From Gari tellinella (taxonomy: Eukaryota > Mollusca > Bivalvia > Cardiida > Psammobiidae), in contig OV277864.1 in assembly GCA_922989275.2 (NCBI GenBank), positions 5,084,001 to 5,148,000 on the forward strand: a stretch of 64,000 nt of DNA. Reading direction: 5' to 3'. Under the pieces are notes generated by a model. That model was given only the letters and a program-made list of their open reading frames with translations. It had not been told where the DNA came from and made no database searches. Shown piece after piece: positions 42,978-53,285 of the stretch; the first letter of the stretch is position 1; every line of letters begins with the position of its first letter. Made by a program: the position numbers and the translations under genes.

Positions 42978-43222
42978 GTAACCCAATCATTCTCAATGGC
43001 GCCTAAAGACACGTTTTCAAACAGTTTGGACATTGATAAGACGCCGCGTAACGCGGCTTCTGATTAGGATCCAAACTGTTTGGCACTCGTATTGAATTCT
43101 TTTCAGTCTCATTGCCTTACACTTAACTTTGAAAGAATATTGCAGACAACAAAATTGAAGCAGACGACAATGAAACGGTGAAGAAGTAAACTATCAAGAA
43201 AGTTTGGCAGTGAAAGGATTAA
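42978..43222 (-). mobile_element. MITE family D, reverse copy
   Basis: TAACCCAATCATTCTC at left, GGCAGTGAAAGGATTAA at right; core 1 with one decayed arm (GACATTGATAAGACGCC). Not present in unit I. Confidence 0.7.
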
Positions 43223-43311
43223 GCAGTTATTTGTATTTAAAGAAACGAATTTAGGGAAAGAATGATGATTATTTAAATAAAAAAGGGTTGTTAAGAAGAA
43301 AAAAAGACTGA

Positions 43312-43385
43312 ACCCTCTGTGGCTCGAACCGGCTACCTCCGACATGCCAGTAAGACTCGCTACCGATTGAGCCACGGCGACCTCG
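43312..43385 (-). tRNA. tRNA-like sequence (SINE head or tRNA pseudogene)
   Basis: The minus strand reads GTCGCCGTGGCTCAATCGGTAG, containing an A-box-like TGGCTCAATCGG, and about 40 bases on GCCGGTTCGAGCC, a good B box. Downstream is CTTTTTTTC, a possible pol III stop. The 3' acceptor strand does not pair with the 5' end, so it is not a functional tRNA. No clear target duplication was found. It lies in unit II-specific sequence. Confidence 0.5.
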
Positions 43386-44244
43386 TTGCAAATAGGCTTG
43401 TTAACCCATTTAATTATAAGTGTGGAACTTAATTATAAGTGTGGAACTAGTTATGTGTTTACGCTAGTTTTGGTACATACAGTGATCATTTATTACTAAA
43501 AATATAGAATTTGAATAGATATCGATCTTTATCACGTTTCCTCGATGAAGACCGTATGTAATAATGTCTTAAACAATTATCTCAGTCCTTTGTAATGACG
43601 TTACCCTACCCCGAATTGGACCCAATTTGACGAAGCCACTCAAACACAAATGTCGACTCAAAAACCTCCGCTAAACGTATCTATAGGTCTATAAACGATT
43701 TTTATTCAATGAATTATCTATTCTACCTTTTCTGGGACAATTATTGCTGCTTAATAAACGTGCGTGTACTCATCTTAGACAATTCTAAAAAGTTAAGACA
43801 AGGTCACAGTTTTCTCAAGTTTTAAGAAAATTCTATAGTAAATTTGGCGAGTTGAGAATTTTCTTAGTTTTTTCATCTTTCTAAAAGGGAATCCCCAAAT
43901 ACTTAGTTGAAATGGCTGAAAACTAAGACTACATGTATATTGATTTTCTAAGAGTATATCGTTATACTTAGTTTAATTTTTCGAGTTTAGAATTTTCTTA
44001 GTTATTTTCACTTCCTAAGAGTAAATCATAAAAGACTTAGAGTAAATTGCCGAAAACTAAGAGAGTATTGATTTACTTAGAGACGAACAGACAACAAGTA
44101 ACTGCTTTAATCTCAGATTTTAACAAATTGTCAAAAATCAAAAGCACAACTGTTCTACATTTAATTGCCTGGGTTTGCGTTCCGCTTCTTTGAAATGCAA
44201 AACATCACGTATTTCCCATTGTAGAAGTCGTCATAATGCGATTC
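43386..44244. other. Non-coding; short tandem duplication and TCTTAG-rich stretch
   Basis: TTAATTATAAGTGTGGAAC occurs twice in tandem at about 43,411-43,448. From 43,800 to 44,080 the words TTTTCTTAGTT and CTTAG recur, suggesting an old repeat. The match to unit I resumes at 44,102. Confidence 0.45.
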
Positions 44245-45358
44245 TATAGGAATAAACAACATCTTTTTGACGTTCATGACGGTATGACTACATTAGCTTC
44301 GCAGGGGGTAAATTTTGTAAACGCCCGAAGGGCGTTTTCATTTAATTTACACCCCGAAGCTAATGTAGTCATACCGTCATGAGCGGCAAAAAGATGTTGT
44401 TTATTCCTTATATTTATATTTTTATTTTCTGTCATCCATTTAATGTGTAGTTTGACCAGATTTGTTTTCATGTATATGAATATACCATATACCGGCCAAA
44501 TGGGTTTGATAGATGTAATATCGATGTAATAGCCATTCCAGTTTCTAAATATGGTGTCAAAAGTAGTCCTTACTACATGTACTGTATTTGCATGATAATT
44601 TCAGGGTTCTACGCAGTAAACTTTCTCGCTGTGCTTTAAGAACGCTCGTAAGAAATTAAAACAAAAATTTCAATCTGAATATCCATTATCAAAGCATATT
44701 TTAAACAATTAGGTTGCGCAAGTTTTTATACACGCTTTACACTTAGCAACGCGAATAGCAACGCTGAAATGCGACTACATGTACACAGTCAGCGTGTACA
44801 CACACCCGCGGCTATCCGTGGCATATCCGATACACATAGACTAGTTTAAATATGTCATAACGGAACATTACGTTACCAATTTAGTAAGTGTGAATGCATT
44901 ATTTTGCTTTATGTTTGAGCGACTTTCCTATGTATTCTGGTGAACAAATTGTTTGAAATTGTCAATTTCAAACCGTAATTGGAAGACAACTTGTCTAATC
45001 TATAAATAGATCCATGCTCACTCGGAGAAGGGAGAGAACGCGTACAGCTTTAATGACGGAGTGTAATATGATAACCTCCCTTAAAAACAGCAATTAATTT
45101 ATTTTTTTATCGCAATTTGATTTTAATTGAACTGTCTGCGACTTTAAATAGGGGTTTCGAAATACCCAAACGGATAATCTAAAAGTAGATCCTAACTTGG
45201 TCGGTATCTCTCCGCCGTATGGAAGATTTTCTTCGCGGCGGAGACTCCGCCCTCTTTCTAACTGGCTGGGACCGGATTCGATTCGTAGGTTCATCGAGAA
45301 TTGACCTGCATATTTTTAATACGATTACATAGAGACTTTACATGTTGAATGTAAATAT
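44245..45358. mobile_element. HP2 element, copy 1 (1,114 bp, 5' hairpin)
   Basis: Absent from unit I at 16,837/16,838, where flanks GCGATTC and AACTCAATT are directly joined. Starts TATAGGAATAAACAAC and ends TTGAATGTAAATAT, as does the copy at 59,731. The first 167 bases form a hairpin: GACGTTCATGACGG, TATGACTACATTAGC, centre GCCCGAAGGGC, and back to GTTGTTTATTCC. The interior has no recognised protein. A GC-rich block near 45,190-45,260 (TCTCCGCCGTATGG, GCGGCGGAGACTCCGCC) is present only in this copy. No TSD is visible. Confidence 0.8.
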
Positions 45359-45397
45359 AACTCAATTAACTAGCATTATGCTGTGTCATTTTCTAAG

Positions 45398-45628
45398 TTA
45401 ACCCTTTACCTCATAGCCTGTTTCTAGTTTTGAAAATAGGTGCCTACTTAAAGCAGGTTCAAAGTAAAACTGAATTCTGCTTTACTTTCAGCTTGCTTTA
45501 AGCTACCACCTTAGTATAAAGAAAAATGATACATACATGTATTCATAACTGTATACATTTGAACTATTTTCTTCGGCAGAGGAATAAACTGAACGCTCTA
45601 CATGGTTTTCTATCCGGGAAAGAGTTAT
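45398..45628 (+). mobile_element. MITE family E (copy of 16,877)
   Basis: TTAA at left, TTAT at right; ends CCCTTTACCTCATAGCC and TATCCGGGAAAGAG. Core 2 centre shortened as in unit I. Confidence 0.8.
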
Positions 45629-45654
45629 GGTTATGAATATATGAGGATGGTTTT

Positions 45655-45910
45655 TGTGTGCTTTGGAATCAGGAATTTCCTTTTTAAACGAAACTTATCA
45701 GAAACGAAATGTAATAAAATATAGAAAATTAAAGCTATTTGAAAATTCTCACTTATTTGTTATCTGAGTGTCAAACAGTTTTGAGATGATAAGACGCCGC
45801 GTAACCCTGCGTCTCTTGGGCTCCAGTCGGTTTTCATATGATATAGTTGTTTACGCACAAATCGTTTGTATTGGGAAATACATGTAATAACGTCTTTCCC
45901 ACTGCATAAA
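45655..45910 (+). mobile_element. MITE family A, decayed (copy of 17,165)
   Basis: CTTTTTAAACGAAACTTATC, GTTTTGAGATGATAAGACGCC-type core and TTGGGAAATACATG. Confidence 0.6.
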
Positions 45911-46013
45911 AACAAATACATTATTTCTCCACTTTTTATATACCCGTGACAAATGAACCACGGCTTCATTTATTTTTCGCTAAAAACCACACGCCATTCC
46001 GTGACGCACTTGT

Positions 46014-46263
46014 TACAGAGGAGAAAACGTTATTCTTTCCCAATAAACGCTTTTACGCTAAAACTAGTATTTCCATTGCAAACAAATTTGAGTCAGATCA
46101 GACGCCGGGTAATCCGGCGTCTGATCAGGCTCCAAACATTTTACCACTCAGATTACCATGAATAGTCAGAATTGTCGAAATGTTGCTTTTTCTACGTTTT
46201 ATTACAATGCGTTTGCGTTTCGCTTGCGTTTAAACGGGAAAGAATAACGTATTCTCCACTGTA
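46014..46263 (-). mobile_element. MITE family A (copy of 17,522)
   Basis: TACAGAGGAGAAAACG to ATTCTCCACTGTA; core GCCGGGTAATCCGGC. Confidence 0.8.
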
Positions 46264-46510
46264 TGCCATTTCGCCGAAGTGGTAATTGGTTATATTTCAG
46301 CAAACGAAGTTAATTGTCAATTGAAATGTACTAACAATTGGAAAACAGAATTTCTATGTTCCCATAAGATACGTTTGGAAGATTTACAACCGAAGAAATG
46401 GACATTTATTATCTCCTCTTTTAAACTAGAACTTAATAAGTTTTAAAACCACTGCGATGGTCGCAAAGAATTTGTATTCGAAAATCGTAAACATGAACTA
46501 GACAGTCATT

Positions 46511-46993
46511 TACGATGGAGAAAACATTATTATTCCACCGGCGGACGTGGTCGAGGCATAAGCCGATCGACTTCGATAACAGGGGTCGTGAGTTTGATTC
46601 CCCGCAGGTCCAAGTCCTTCGGGGGAGGCTTTATAAAAGGTGATATCCGATGTATCAGTGCTTTACACTAGACTTTAGAAAGAACCAGAAAACTCTGTAA
46701 ATGATAAGAATAGGATTTTCTGTATTACCTCCCTCTCTCTCTCTGTCTCTCTCTATCTCTATCTCTCTCACTCTCTCTCTCTATTATTATTCGTATTTTC
46801 CAGTTAACGTGTTCATGCTTAACACTGATAACCACTGCCCACAGTTTGGACCCAGATCAGACGTCGAGTAACCCGGGGTCGGATCATGCTTCAAAATGTG
46901 TGTCGTTCTGATAAAAAATAAATCCTAATGCAATTGCAATTCGTTTGTAATTTATTTGCATTTTAACGTTGAAAAAACGTCTTCTCCAAATAG
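46511..46993 (-). mobile_element. MITE family A split by SINE-like insertion (copy of 18,019)
   Basis: Left end TACGATGGAGAAAAC; the insert occupies about 46,537-46,795; the rest (TTTTCCAGTTAACGTG, GACCCAGATCAGACGTCGAG) follows. The A-rich tail of the SINE seen in unit I is missing; the CT repeat runs almost directly into the host. Confidence 0.65.
46537..46795 (+). mobile_element. SINE-like retroposon, tail-deleted copy
   Basis: Head is better preserved than in unit I: GGACGTGGTCGAGGC, then GTCGTGAGTTTGATTCCCC, then AAGTCCTTCGGG. Followed by CT-rich tract 46,731-46,782. Confidence 0.55.
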
Positions 46994-47062
46994 CAATTGA
47001 AAATATTACTTTTTGCGTGTACTGCACATGTAATGAATTATTGAATATCACTGCATTGTTAA

Positions 47063-47282
47063 ACAGTAAAACCTCTCTATTACGACGACTAAACGGAAAA
47101 CTTATTGAAGACGTAAAGGACGGGTGACATCTTACAGCAAGCGTGAACTAAAAACATAAATCTGCTAAAGGAGTTTTTGTTTTACGTTCACCGTGCTTTT
47201 AAAAGTCATCTGCCTTAAACATTTAACTCCTGATAATTAAAACAGTTAAGTGGTTGTTTTACGTATAAGTGTTTTACAGTAT
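47063..47282. mobile_element. MITE family B (copy of 18,695)
   Basis: CAGTAAAACCTCTCTATTAC to GTGTTTTACAGTA; core 2 left arm damaged as in unit I. Confidence 0.65.
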
Positions 47283-47396
47283 ATCATTGGACGAGATTGC
47301 GTAAATGTTAATGTAGCTCTCCATAGGAAGCTAACGTTTCAAGTGTCATACCATGTGTTTTCATGTGTTTTCATGTGTTTTCATACGGTTAGTTGA

Positions 47397-47720
47397 TACA
47401 GTGCTCCTTCCCTACAACGGCCCTTCCAATAACGACTCCCTCTTTACAACGAAACCTGCCGCTGTTCCCAAAACAGGATAATTATATCTAAAGCTTTCAT
47501 GGCAGCAGTGTATTTACATATTGGACATTTTGATAGTAAAAACATAATGCCGAGTGACAAACAGTTTGAATAAAGATCAGGCGGCGTGCTACGCGGCGTC
47601 TGATCTCGATTGAAGCTGTTTGCAAATTTAAAATATGTCCGTCCCTTTAACGACTCCCTCCGAACAACGCACATAATTGTTGTCTCCCATTGGATGTTGT
47701 TGTAGAGAAGGAGCACTGTA
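47397..47720 (-). mobile_element. MITE family C (copy of 19,006)
   Basis: TACAGTGCTCCTTCCC to AAGGAGCACTGTA; core retains GAATAAAGATCAGGCGGCG on the arm missing in unit I. Just upstream, 47,349-47,382, the 10-base word CATGTGTTTT occurs three times in tandem against one in unit I. Confidence 0.75.
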
Positions 47721-47866
47721 CTAGAATTTTATCAGGTTTTAGAAAAAGCGTTGGGTTTCTTTTTTTCCAAATTAAACTTTATAAATCCACATTGGTTGGC
47801 GAAAAAATCCAAATCCTTTTAAAAATCAATCTTGAAAATTTCATCGTGTTACGATTAAATCAATAA

Positions 47867-48212
47867 TGCAGTGCTCCCTCTCTACAACGACATCAAACGG
47901 TAGAAAAAGATTGTGTTGTTTGGAGGGAGTTTATATCGGGAGGGACATTGTCTTACATTTGCAAACATTTGTATCCAGATCAGACACCATATAACGCGAT
48001 GACTGATGTAGATTCAAACTGTTTGCCACTCTTTATTATGTTACTTTTTGTACAAATATTCATTTTGTATGAAACAAAGCAGTCAAAAGTTTAAAGCAGA
48101 CGATATTGAAGCAGTGAAAGCGTTATACATATTTGTTTTTGAAACAGTGGCACGCGTTGTTGTAAGCAGGGAATCGTTGTTCGAAGGGCAGTTGAAGAGA
48201 GGGAGCCCTGTA
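47867..48212 (+). mobile_element. MITE family C (copy of 19,441)
   Basis: GCAGTGCTCCCTCTCTAC to GAGGGAGCCCTGTA; keeps the left terminus lost in unit I. Confidence 0.75.
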
Positions 48213-48352
48213 GTATAAGGTCAATAACCCTGCCCCGCAAGAGTGTTTTCTCTCAGGCGATCGTATTTTAACGAAGAATTTGCATGGGTTGAGCTGTCAA
48301 TGAACCAATTAAAGAGAATGAAAATCTTTTCGTCGCAGAAATGAAAATCTTG

Positions 48353-48594
48353 TTAACCCTTTCACCACCATACTGGACTAAGGTTGACTTTACAAGCACT
48401 TTGGATCCACATATGACGTTATGTTACGCTGCGTCTAATCATGATATAAGATGTAAGACACTCATAGCGATAACTATCTAGTCATATTGACCTTAATAGA
48501 CCTTTCAAACGACATTGCAGACAACAAAACTGAAGTAGACGATTGCCTATGAAGAGTAAAAGTCAGACAATTAATTGTGCGGTGAACGGGTTAA
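48353..48594 (+). mobile_element. MITE family D (copy of 19,922)
   Basis: TTAA-flanked; CCCTTTCACCACCATAC to GCGGTGAACGGG; core degenerate. Confidence 0.75.
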
Positions 48595-48999
48595 AACAAA
48601 TGATCATTAATAAACGTGTGGGAATTGAAAATCGGTGGGTTTTTTTTCTTTGAAAAAGCAACAACAAAACATTACTCATATAACCATTCAGTGGGGACAG
48701 CAGGTTTTCTTTTCCTATTATCTCCTTGAACCCTAGTCACGCATATATGCGTCTTTTGCAGACAGTTTACTTTTGAGGAGTACACTTGTCCTATGCAAAC
48801 AGTGTAGATCCTGATCAGAGGGCTTCTTTTTTGTGTTGTGCTCTCTTGGAAGAGAGCGTAACGCAATTCTATTAATTGTAACTTTCCAGATTGGACCCAG
48901 TTTTATCAGACGTTTGTTATTCAGATTTAAGAGTATTGTCGATTTAATTCGAATACGTTGTCATCGTCAACATTTTATCACATGTGCGTGGTGTTTCGT
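48595..48999. other. Non-coding; empty site for family D and large gap against unit I
   Basis: TTAA at 48,607-48,610 is the empty target of the unit I insertion 20,176-20,388. Between 48,703 and 48,915 the sequence replaces nearly 2.2 kb of unit I, including the CR1-like fragment. Confidence 0.6.
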
Positions 49000-49380
49000 T
49001 TAACCCCTTCACTGTTTTACCCCGAGTGCAATGGTTATTTACAAACAGTATGTATCTTGATCAGACTACATTTAACGCGGCTTCTGATCGAGATCCACAC
49101 TGTTTGATACTCATTTCAACGTTTCTTAAGTCAAAATACCTAAAATCTAAAAATTGAGAAATAAAAGTAAATAAAATTGATGACGTCATGGTACAGTGGA
49201 GAAAACGTTATTCTTTCCCAATAAACGCTTTTACGCTAAAACTATTAATCCCTGTGAAAACAAATTGTAGCCAGATCAGATCCTTTTCTACGTTTTATTG
49301 CAATGCGTTTGCGTTTCGTTTGCGTTCAAACTGGAAAGAATAACGTTTTCTCAATACTGTAGTAAAGAGGCTAAACAAGA
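49000..49380 (+). mobile_element. MITE family D interrupted by a family A copy
   Basis: TTAACCCCTTCACTG at left; right end (TGGCAGTGAAGGGG in unit I) is broken by the family A insertion at 49,192 and resumes as GTAAAGAGGC. Core weak. Confidence 0.7.
49192..49361 (-). mobile_element. MITE family A lacking core 1
   Basis: TA-flanked; both ends are good (CAGTGGAGAAAACG, CGTTTTCTCAATACTG), but the palindrome is gone: GCCAGATCAGATCC joins TTTTCTACG. Unit I has no element here. Confidence 0.8.
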
Positions 49381-49710
49381 ACGTATAAAGTCTCTTCAAG
49401 TGTATCATGTAAGTATTGGGTGTCTGTTAAGTTGATAGATGTGTAATTACTAGCATTCCTCGGTACCTTTGTTTACATTTGTCTTCTCATACAACAGTAA
49501 CACCGTGATAATGATTTCCGTCAATAACTGTTGCTAATTCATTACAAAGAACTGTTCAGATGTGAAGGAAATACTAAACCTGTGTGGGGGTGTTTTGGTA
49601 GCTTATAATCGTAATCGAGTTAACATTTATCCTACAATGCACGCTATGGTTAAACTGTAAGTAGTAGTATAAGCGTCACTTTGCATTCAAACAAAGATGA
49701 CGTAACATTG

Positions 49711-49934
49711 CGTAACTTGACCTACTTTCGGTCGCGTGGGTTCTATGTCATAACTTGACCTACGTTCAGTGGCGTGGGTACTATGACATAACTTGACATA
49801 CTTTCGGTGGCGTGGGTACTATGACATAACTTGACCTACTTTCGGTGGCGTGGGTACTATGACATAACTTGACCTACTTTCGGTGGCATGGGTACTAGGC
49901 ATAACTTGACCTACTTTCGGTGGCGTGGGTACTA
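49711..49934 (+). repeat. Six 38-bp tandem repeats, left FB arm
   Basis: Unit CATAACTTGACCTACTTTCG followed by GTGGCGTGGGTACTATGA. Internal units are nearly identical; the outermost is more diverged. The inverted counterpart is at 53,036-53,220 with five units. Confidence 0.9.
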
Positions 49935-50057
49935 TATTAATATGTACAGTCGGCTGAGCGATCATTCGGACTGAAAGTAGACTTTAACTTGGTATATTAT
50001 TATTTATTATTTACTATGGAAGAAGTTCATTCAAGGGCGTCACAGGTAGTTGTCGAT

Positions 50058-50280
50058 GGCAGGGCGGCCATGTTGGATGTTCGCGCCATATTGGGTGTTC
50101 GCGGAGGTAGAGCGGCCATGTTGGATTTTTGCGCCATATTGGATTGAAGCGGATGTTCGCGGGGTACAGCGGCCATGTTGGATGTTCGCGCAATATTTGA
50201 TGTGAGCGGGGTAGACCGGCCATGTTGGATTTTAGCGCCATATTGGATTTAAGCGGATGTTCGCGCCATATTGGATAAAG
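50058..50280 (+). repeat. Clustered CCATNTTGG repeats, left FB arm
   Basis: GGCCATGTTGGAT and GCGCCATATTGGAT alternate with GATGTTCGCG and GAAGCGG words. The same block is inverted at about 52,765-52,990. The CCATNTT word matches the known core of YY1-type binding sites; whether anything binds here is unknown. Confidence 0.8.
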
Positions 50281-50419
50281 AGCTAAACGGTACTACAGAT
50301 AGGTCTACACGGTATACAGAGCTGACTTGTATGCCCTCTGGTAGGTGTTTGCGATTATTGAGGGTCAAATCATCCCTACCAGATATAACAACACTAATAC
50401 GACTTCTATAGATAATAAT

Positions 50420-50453
<34 letters not shown>

Positions 50454-51435
50454 TTAACAACGACGACAACAACAGGACAACATAAGAGCATGTATGACAT
50501 TTACTACTACTGATGCCGCTGCTACTACTTTTTTTATAACCATTATAATCATTTTAACTAACTACAACTACTAACAACAACAACACGACTTCTGTAGATA
50601 ATAATAACAACGACAACAATGCTATTACTACTACTACAATAAATAAATAAAAAGGAACATTAAAACACTACTTAATGTACTACTACAAGTAAAAGGTACC
50701 TCGGTCTACGATGTGTACTCTCTGACGTCCCTCGCTCAAATGACTGAGATAACCTTAACGCGCATGTACATGACGCTGCTCACGCATGCGCAGGTAGAGG
50801 GTGTTGCGTGTATAGCTATTTTTAGAATGGCATCATAGCTATTTAGAACTGGACATGTTCAGACACGCAGACAAATACGCTGATCTCTGGAAAGACACGG
50901 TATCTACAAACATTATTGATTTTCGATACAGAATGTCTGATCAACAGATAGAATGGTTGTCATGGAGATGAATACCTTTAGGTCTATACCTGTAACAATT
51001 ATCGATTTTCCTAACCTAATGCAAGCGCATTTGCCCCGAGGGTAATATGTACAGCAATCAATATGTAGCTGACCTGTGGAAGCAGTAGAGATCCAATTAC
51101 CTAAATAACTCGTGCTAAATGTACTCACATAGTGTTGTCTGCTTAAAAGTTGTAGTGTGAATTATATTTTTCTCAGCAAGTTGCTGTCTGCTTAAACTGA
51201 CGTCTGGATTAATTTCAAAAAGCAATTACCCTCTGTCCCTATCTCTATCTCATTCTCTCACTAGCTGTCTCTCTCTCTCTCTCTATTTCTCTACTACTCT
51301 GATTCAACTTTCTGCCACATTCAATATCTCACAACATGATCAGAGTCTACATTGTTTGCACAGGACACGCATTTGGTCACCGTTTGTAATGACACGTACA
51401 CGCGTCTCTCCAGCCCTCTGATCAAGATATATACT

Positions 51436-51660
51436 GTTTCCTTAAGACAAATGTACTCTTTACAAGTACACTGTTTACATAGGACAAATGTACTCTTTAC
51501 AAGTACACTGTTTGCATAGGACAAGTGTACTCTTTACAAGTAAACTGTTTGCATAGGACAAGTGTACTCTTTACAAGTACACTGTTTGCATAGGGCAAGT
51601 ATACTCTTTACAAGTACACTGTTTGCATAGGGCAAGTGTACTCTTTACAAGTACACTGTA
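51436..51660 (+). repeat. Six 37-bp tandem repeats, FB centre
   Basis: Unit TGTACTCTTTACAAGTACAC then TGTTTGCATAGGACAAG. Each unit contains an inverted pair GTGTACT ... AGTACAC around CTTTACA. Confidence 0.9.
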
Positions 51661-52059
51661 TATTAGGAGTATATTGGTCGCTAAGGTTGAACCGGTATCT
51701 GGATCCAAACTGACATTCAATTACTGTAACTATGTTACCCATATTTTGGGAAAACTGTCGTCTGCATTTATTTTTTTTCAAAGCAAATTTGAACTGAACA
51801 AAGTCAACAGTTTGGACCCGGGTCAAAATATCTAGTTAATTCGGCAAATTTCACTGAAAGACAACTGTTTAATGCTTTGTATATAAACATTATTGATTTC
51901 CGATATAATCTGTGTGATCAACAGATAGAACGGTTGTCATGGAGATGAATGCCTTTAGGCTTTTATTGACATCCATAAAAATCGATAACTCTGTACTGAA
52001 AAAGCACTTTAAATTCCTTAAATATGTCGTCCGCATTGTGTGTTGTCATCTGCATGTTG

Positions 52060-52600
52060 TGTCCTAACGACAACAACAACTACTATTACTACTACTGTTA
52101 CTAATTCTGCTGCTGCTACTACTATTTCTTTTATTATCAGTATTCAATACTACTACCACTACAACAACTACAACTACTAACAACAACGCTACTAATGCTA
52201 CTACAACTACTAACAACAACACGACTGTTAGTAATAACTAAATAAAACAATTACTACTACTACTACTACTACTCTACTACTACTACTACATTTGCTATTA
52301 TTACTATCATCATAAGTAGCTACTCTTACTGCAAATTCTTCTACTACTACTACTACTACTACAACTACTCATCCTACTACTTCTATAGTTATTATTATCA
52401 TTAACAACGACGACGAGTAGTAGTAGTAATAGCATTGTTGTCGTTGTTATTATTATCTATAGAAGTCGTGTTGTTGTTGTCAGTAGTTGTAGTTAGTAAA
52501 CATGATAATAATGGTTATAAAAGAAGTAGTAGCAGCGGCATCAGTAGTAGTAAACGTCATACATGCTCTTATGTTGTCCTGTCGTTGTCGTCGTTGTTGT

Positions 52601-52631
<31 letters not shown>

Positions 52632-52640
52632 ATTATTATC
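52060..52640. repeat. Trinucleotide microsatellites (ACT/AGT, AAC/TTG)
   Basis: Long interrupted arrays of ACT, AAC and, from 52,585 on, TTG. Frames through them read homopolymer-like protein and are artefacts. Confidence 0.85.
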
Positions 52641-53035
52641 TATAGAAGTCGTGTTAGTGTTGTTATATCTGGTAGGGATGATTTGACCCTCAATAATCGC
52701 AAACACCTACCAGAGGGCATACAAGTCAGCTCTGTATACCGTGTAGACCTTTCTGTATACCGTTTAGCTCCTGATCCAATATGGCGCGAACATCCGCTTA
52801 AATCCAATATGGCGCTAAAATCCAACATGGCCGGTCTACCCCGCTTACATCAAATATTGCGCGAACATCCAACATGGCCTCTCTACCCCGCGAACATCCG
52901 CTTCAATCCAATATGGCGCAAAAATCCAACATGGCCGCTCTACCTCCGCGAACACCCAATATGGCGCGAACATCCAACATGGCCGCCCTGCCATCGACAA
53001 ATACATGTGACGCTCTTCAATGAACTTCATCCATA

Positions 53036-53220
53036 TTACCCACGCCACCGAAAGTAGGTCAAGTTATGTCTAGTACCCACGCCACCGAAAGTAGGTCAAG
53101 TTATGTCATAGTACCCACGCCACCAAAAGTAGGTCAAGTTATGTCATAGTACCCACGCCACCGAAAGTAGGTCAAGTTATGTCAAAGAACCCACGCCACC
53201 GAACGTAGGTCAAGTTACGC
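53036..53220 (-). repeat. Five 38-bp tandem repeats, right FB arm
   Basis: Inverted counterpart of the left array: CCCACGCCACCGAAAGTAGG then TCAAGTTATGTCATAGTA. Confidence 0.9.
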
Positions 53221-53285
53221 AATGTTACGTCATCTTTGTTTGAATGCAAAGTGACGCTTATACTACTGTTAGTAATACAAACCAC

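Larger units (their letters stand above)
49663..53264. mobile_element. FB: 3.6-kb foldback element with ~0.9-kb inverted arms
   Basis: Precisely absent from unit I at 23,523 (CTGTTAGTAATACAAACC). Flanks: ACTGTAAGT at 49,654-49,662 and ACTGTTAGT at 53,265-53,273, a 9-bp duplication with one change. Ends AGTAGTATAAGCGTCAC and GTGACGCTTATACT. Left arm 49,663 to about 50,637 pairs with about 52,412-53,264. From the tip inward each arm has 38-bp tandem repeats, a block rich in GGCCATGTTGG, a ~110-bp unique stretch, and AAC/ACT microsatellite. The middle holds 37-bp tandem repeats and a diverged internal direct repeat (50,905-51,015 and 51,880-51,990). No transposase frame was found. A 9-bp TSD and long repeat-rich arms fit Mutator-like or Foldback elements (inference). 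Confidence 0.85.

Noticed and set aside
43109..43375. 88-codon frame starting MAQSVAS
   Set aside because: Its start is the translation of a tRNA-like sequence, a common false gene call.
49711..49934. 38-bp repeats as a CRISPR array
   Set aside because: Units are contiguous with no unique spacers, occur in mirror image in the opposite arm, and the DNA is eukaryotic in character.
51436..51660. 37-bp repeats as a CRISPR array
   Set aside because: Contiguous tandem units without variable spacers.
52435..53057. Val/Leu-rich frames in the foldback element
   Set aside because: They read TTG/AAC microsatellites and tandem CCATNTTGG repeats; they are mirrored in the other arm as expected for repeats.
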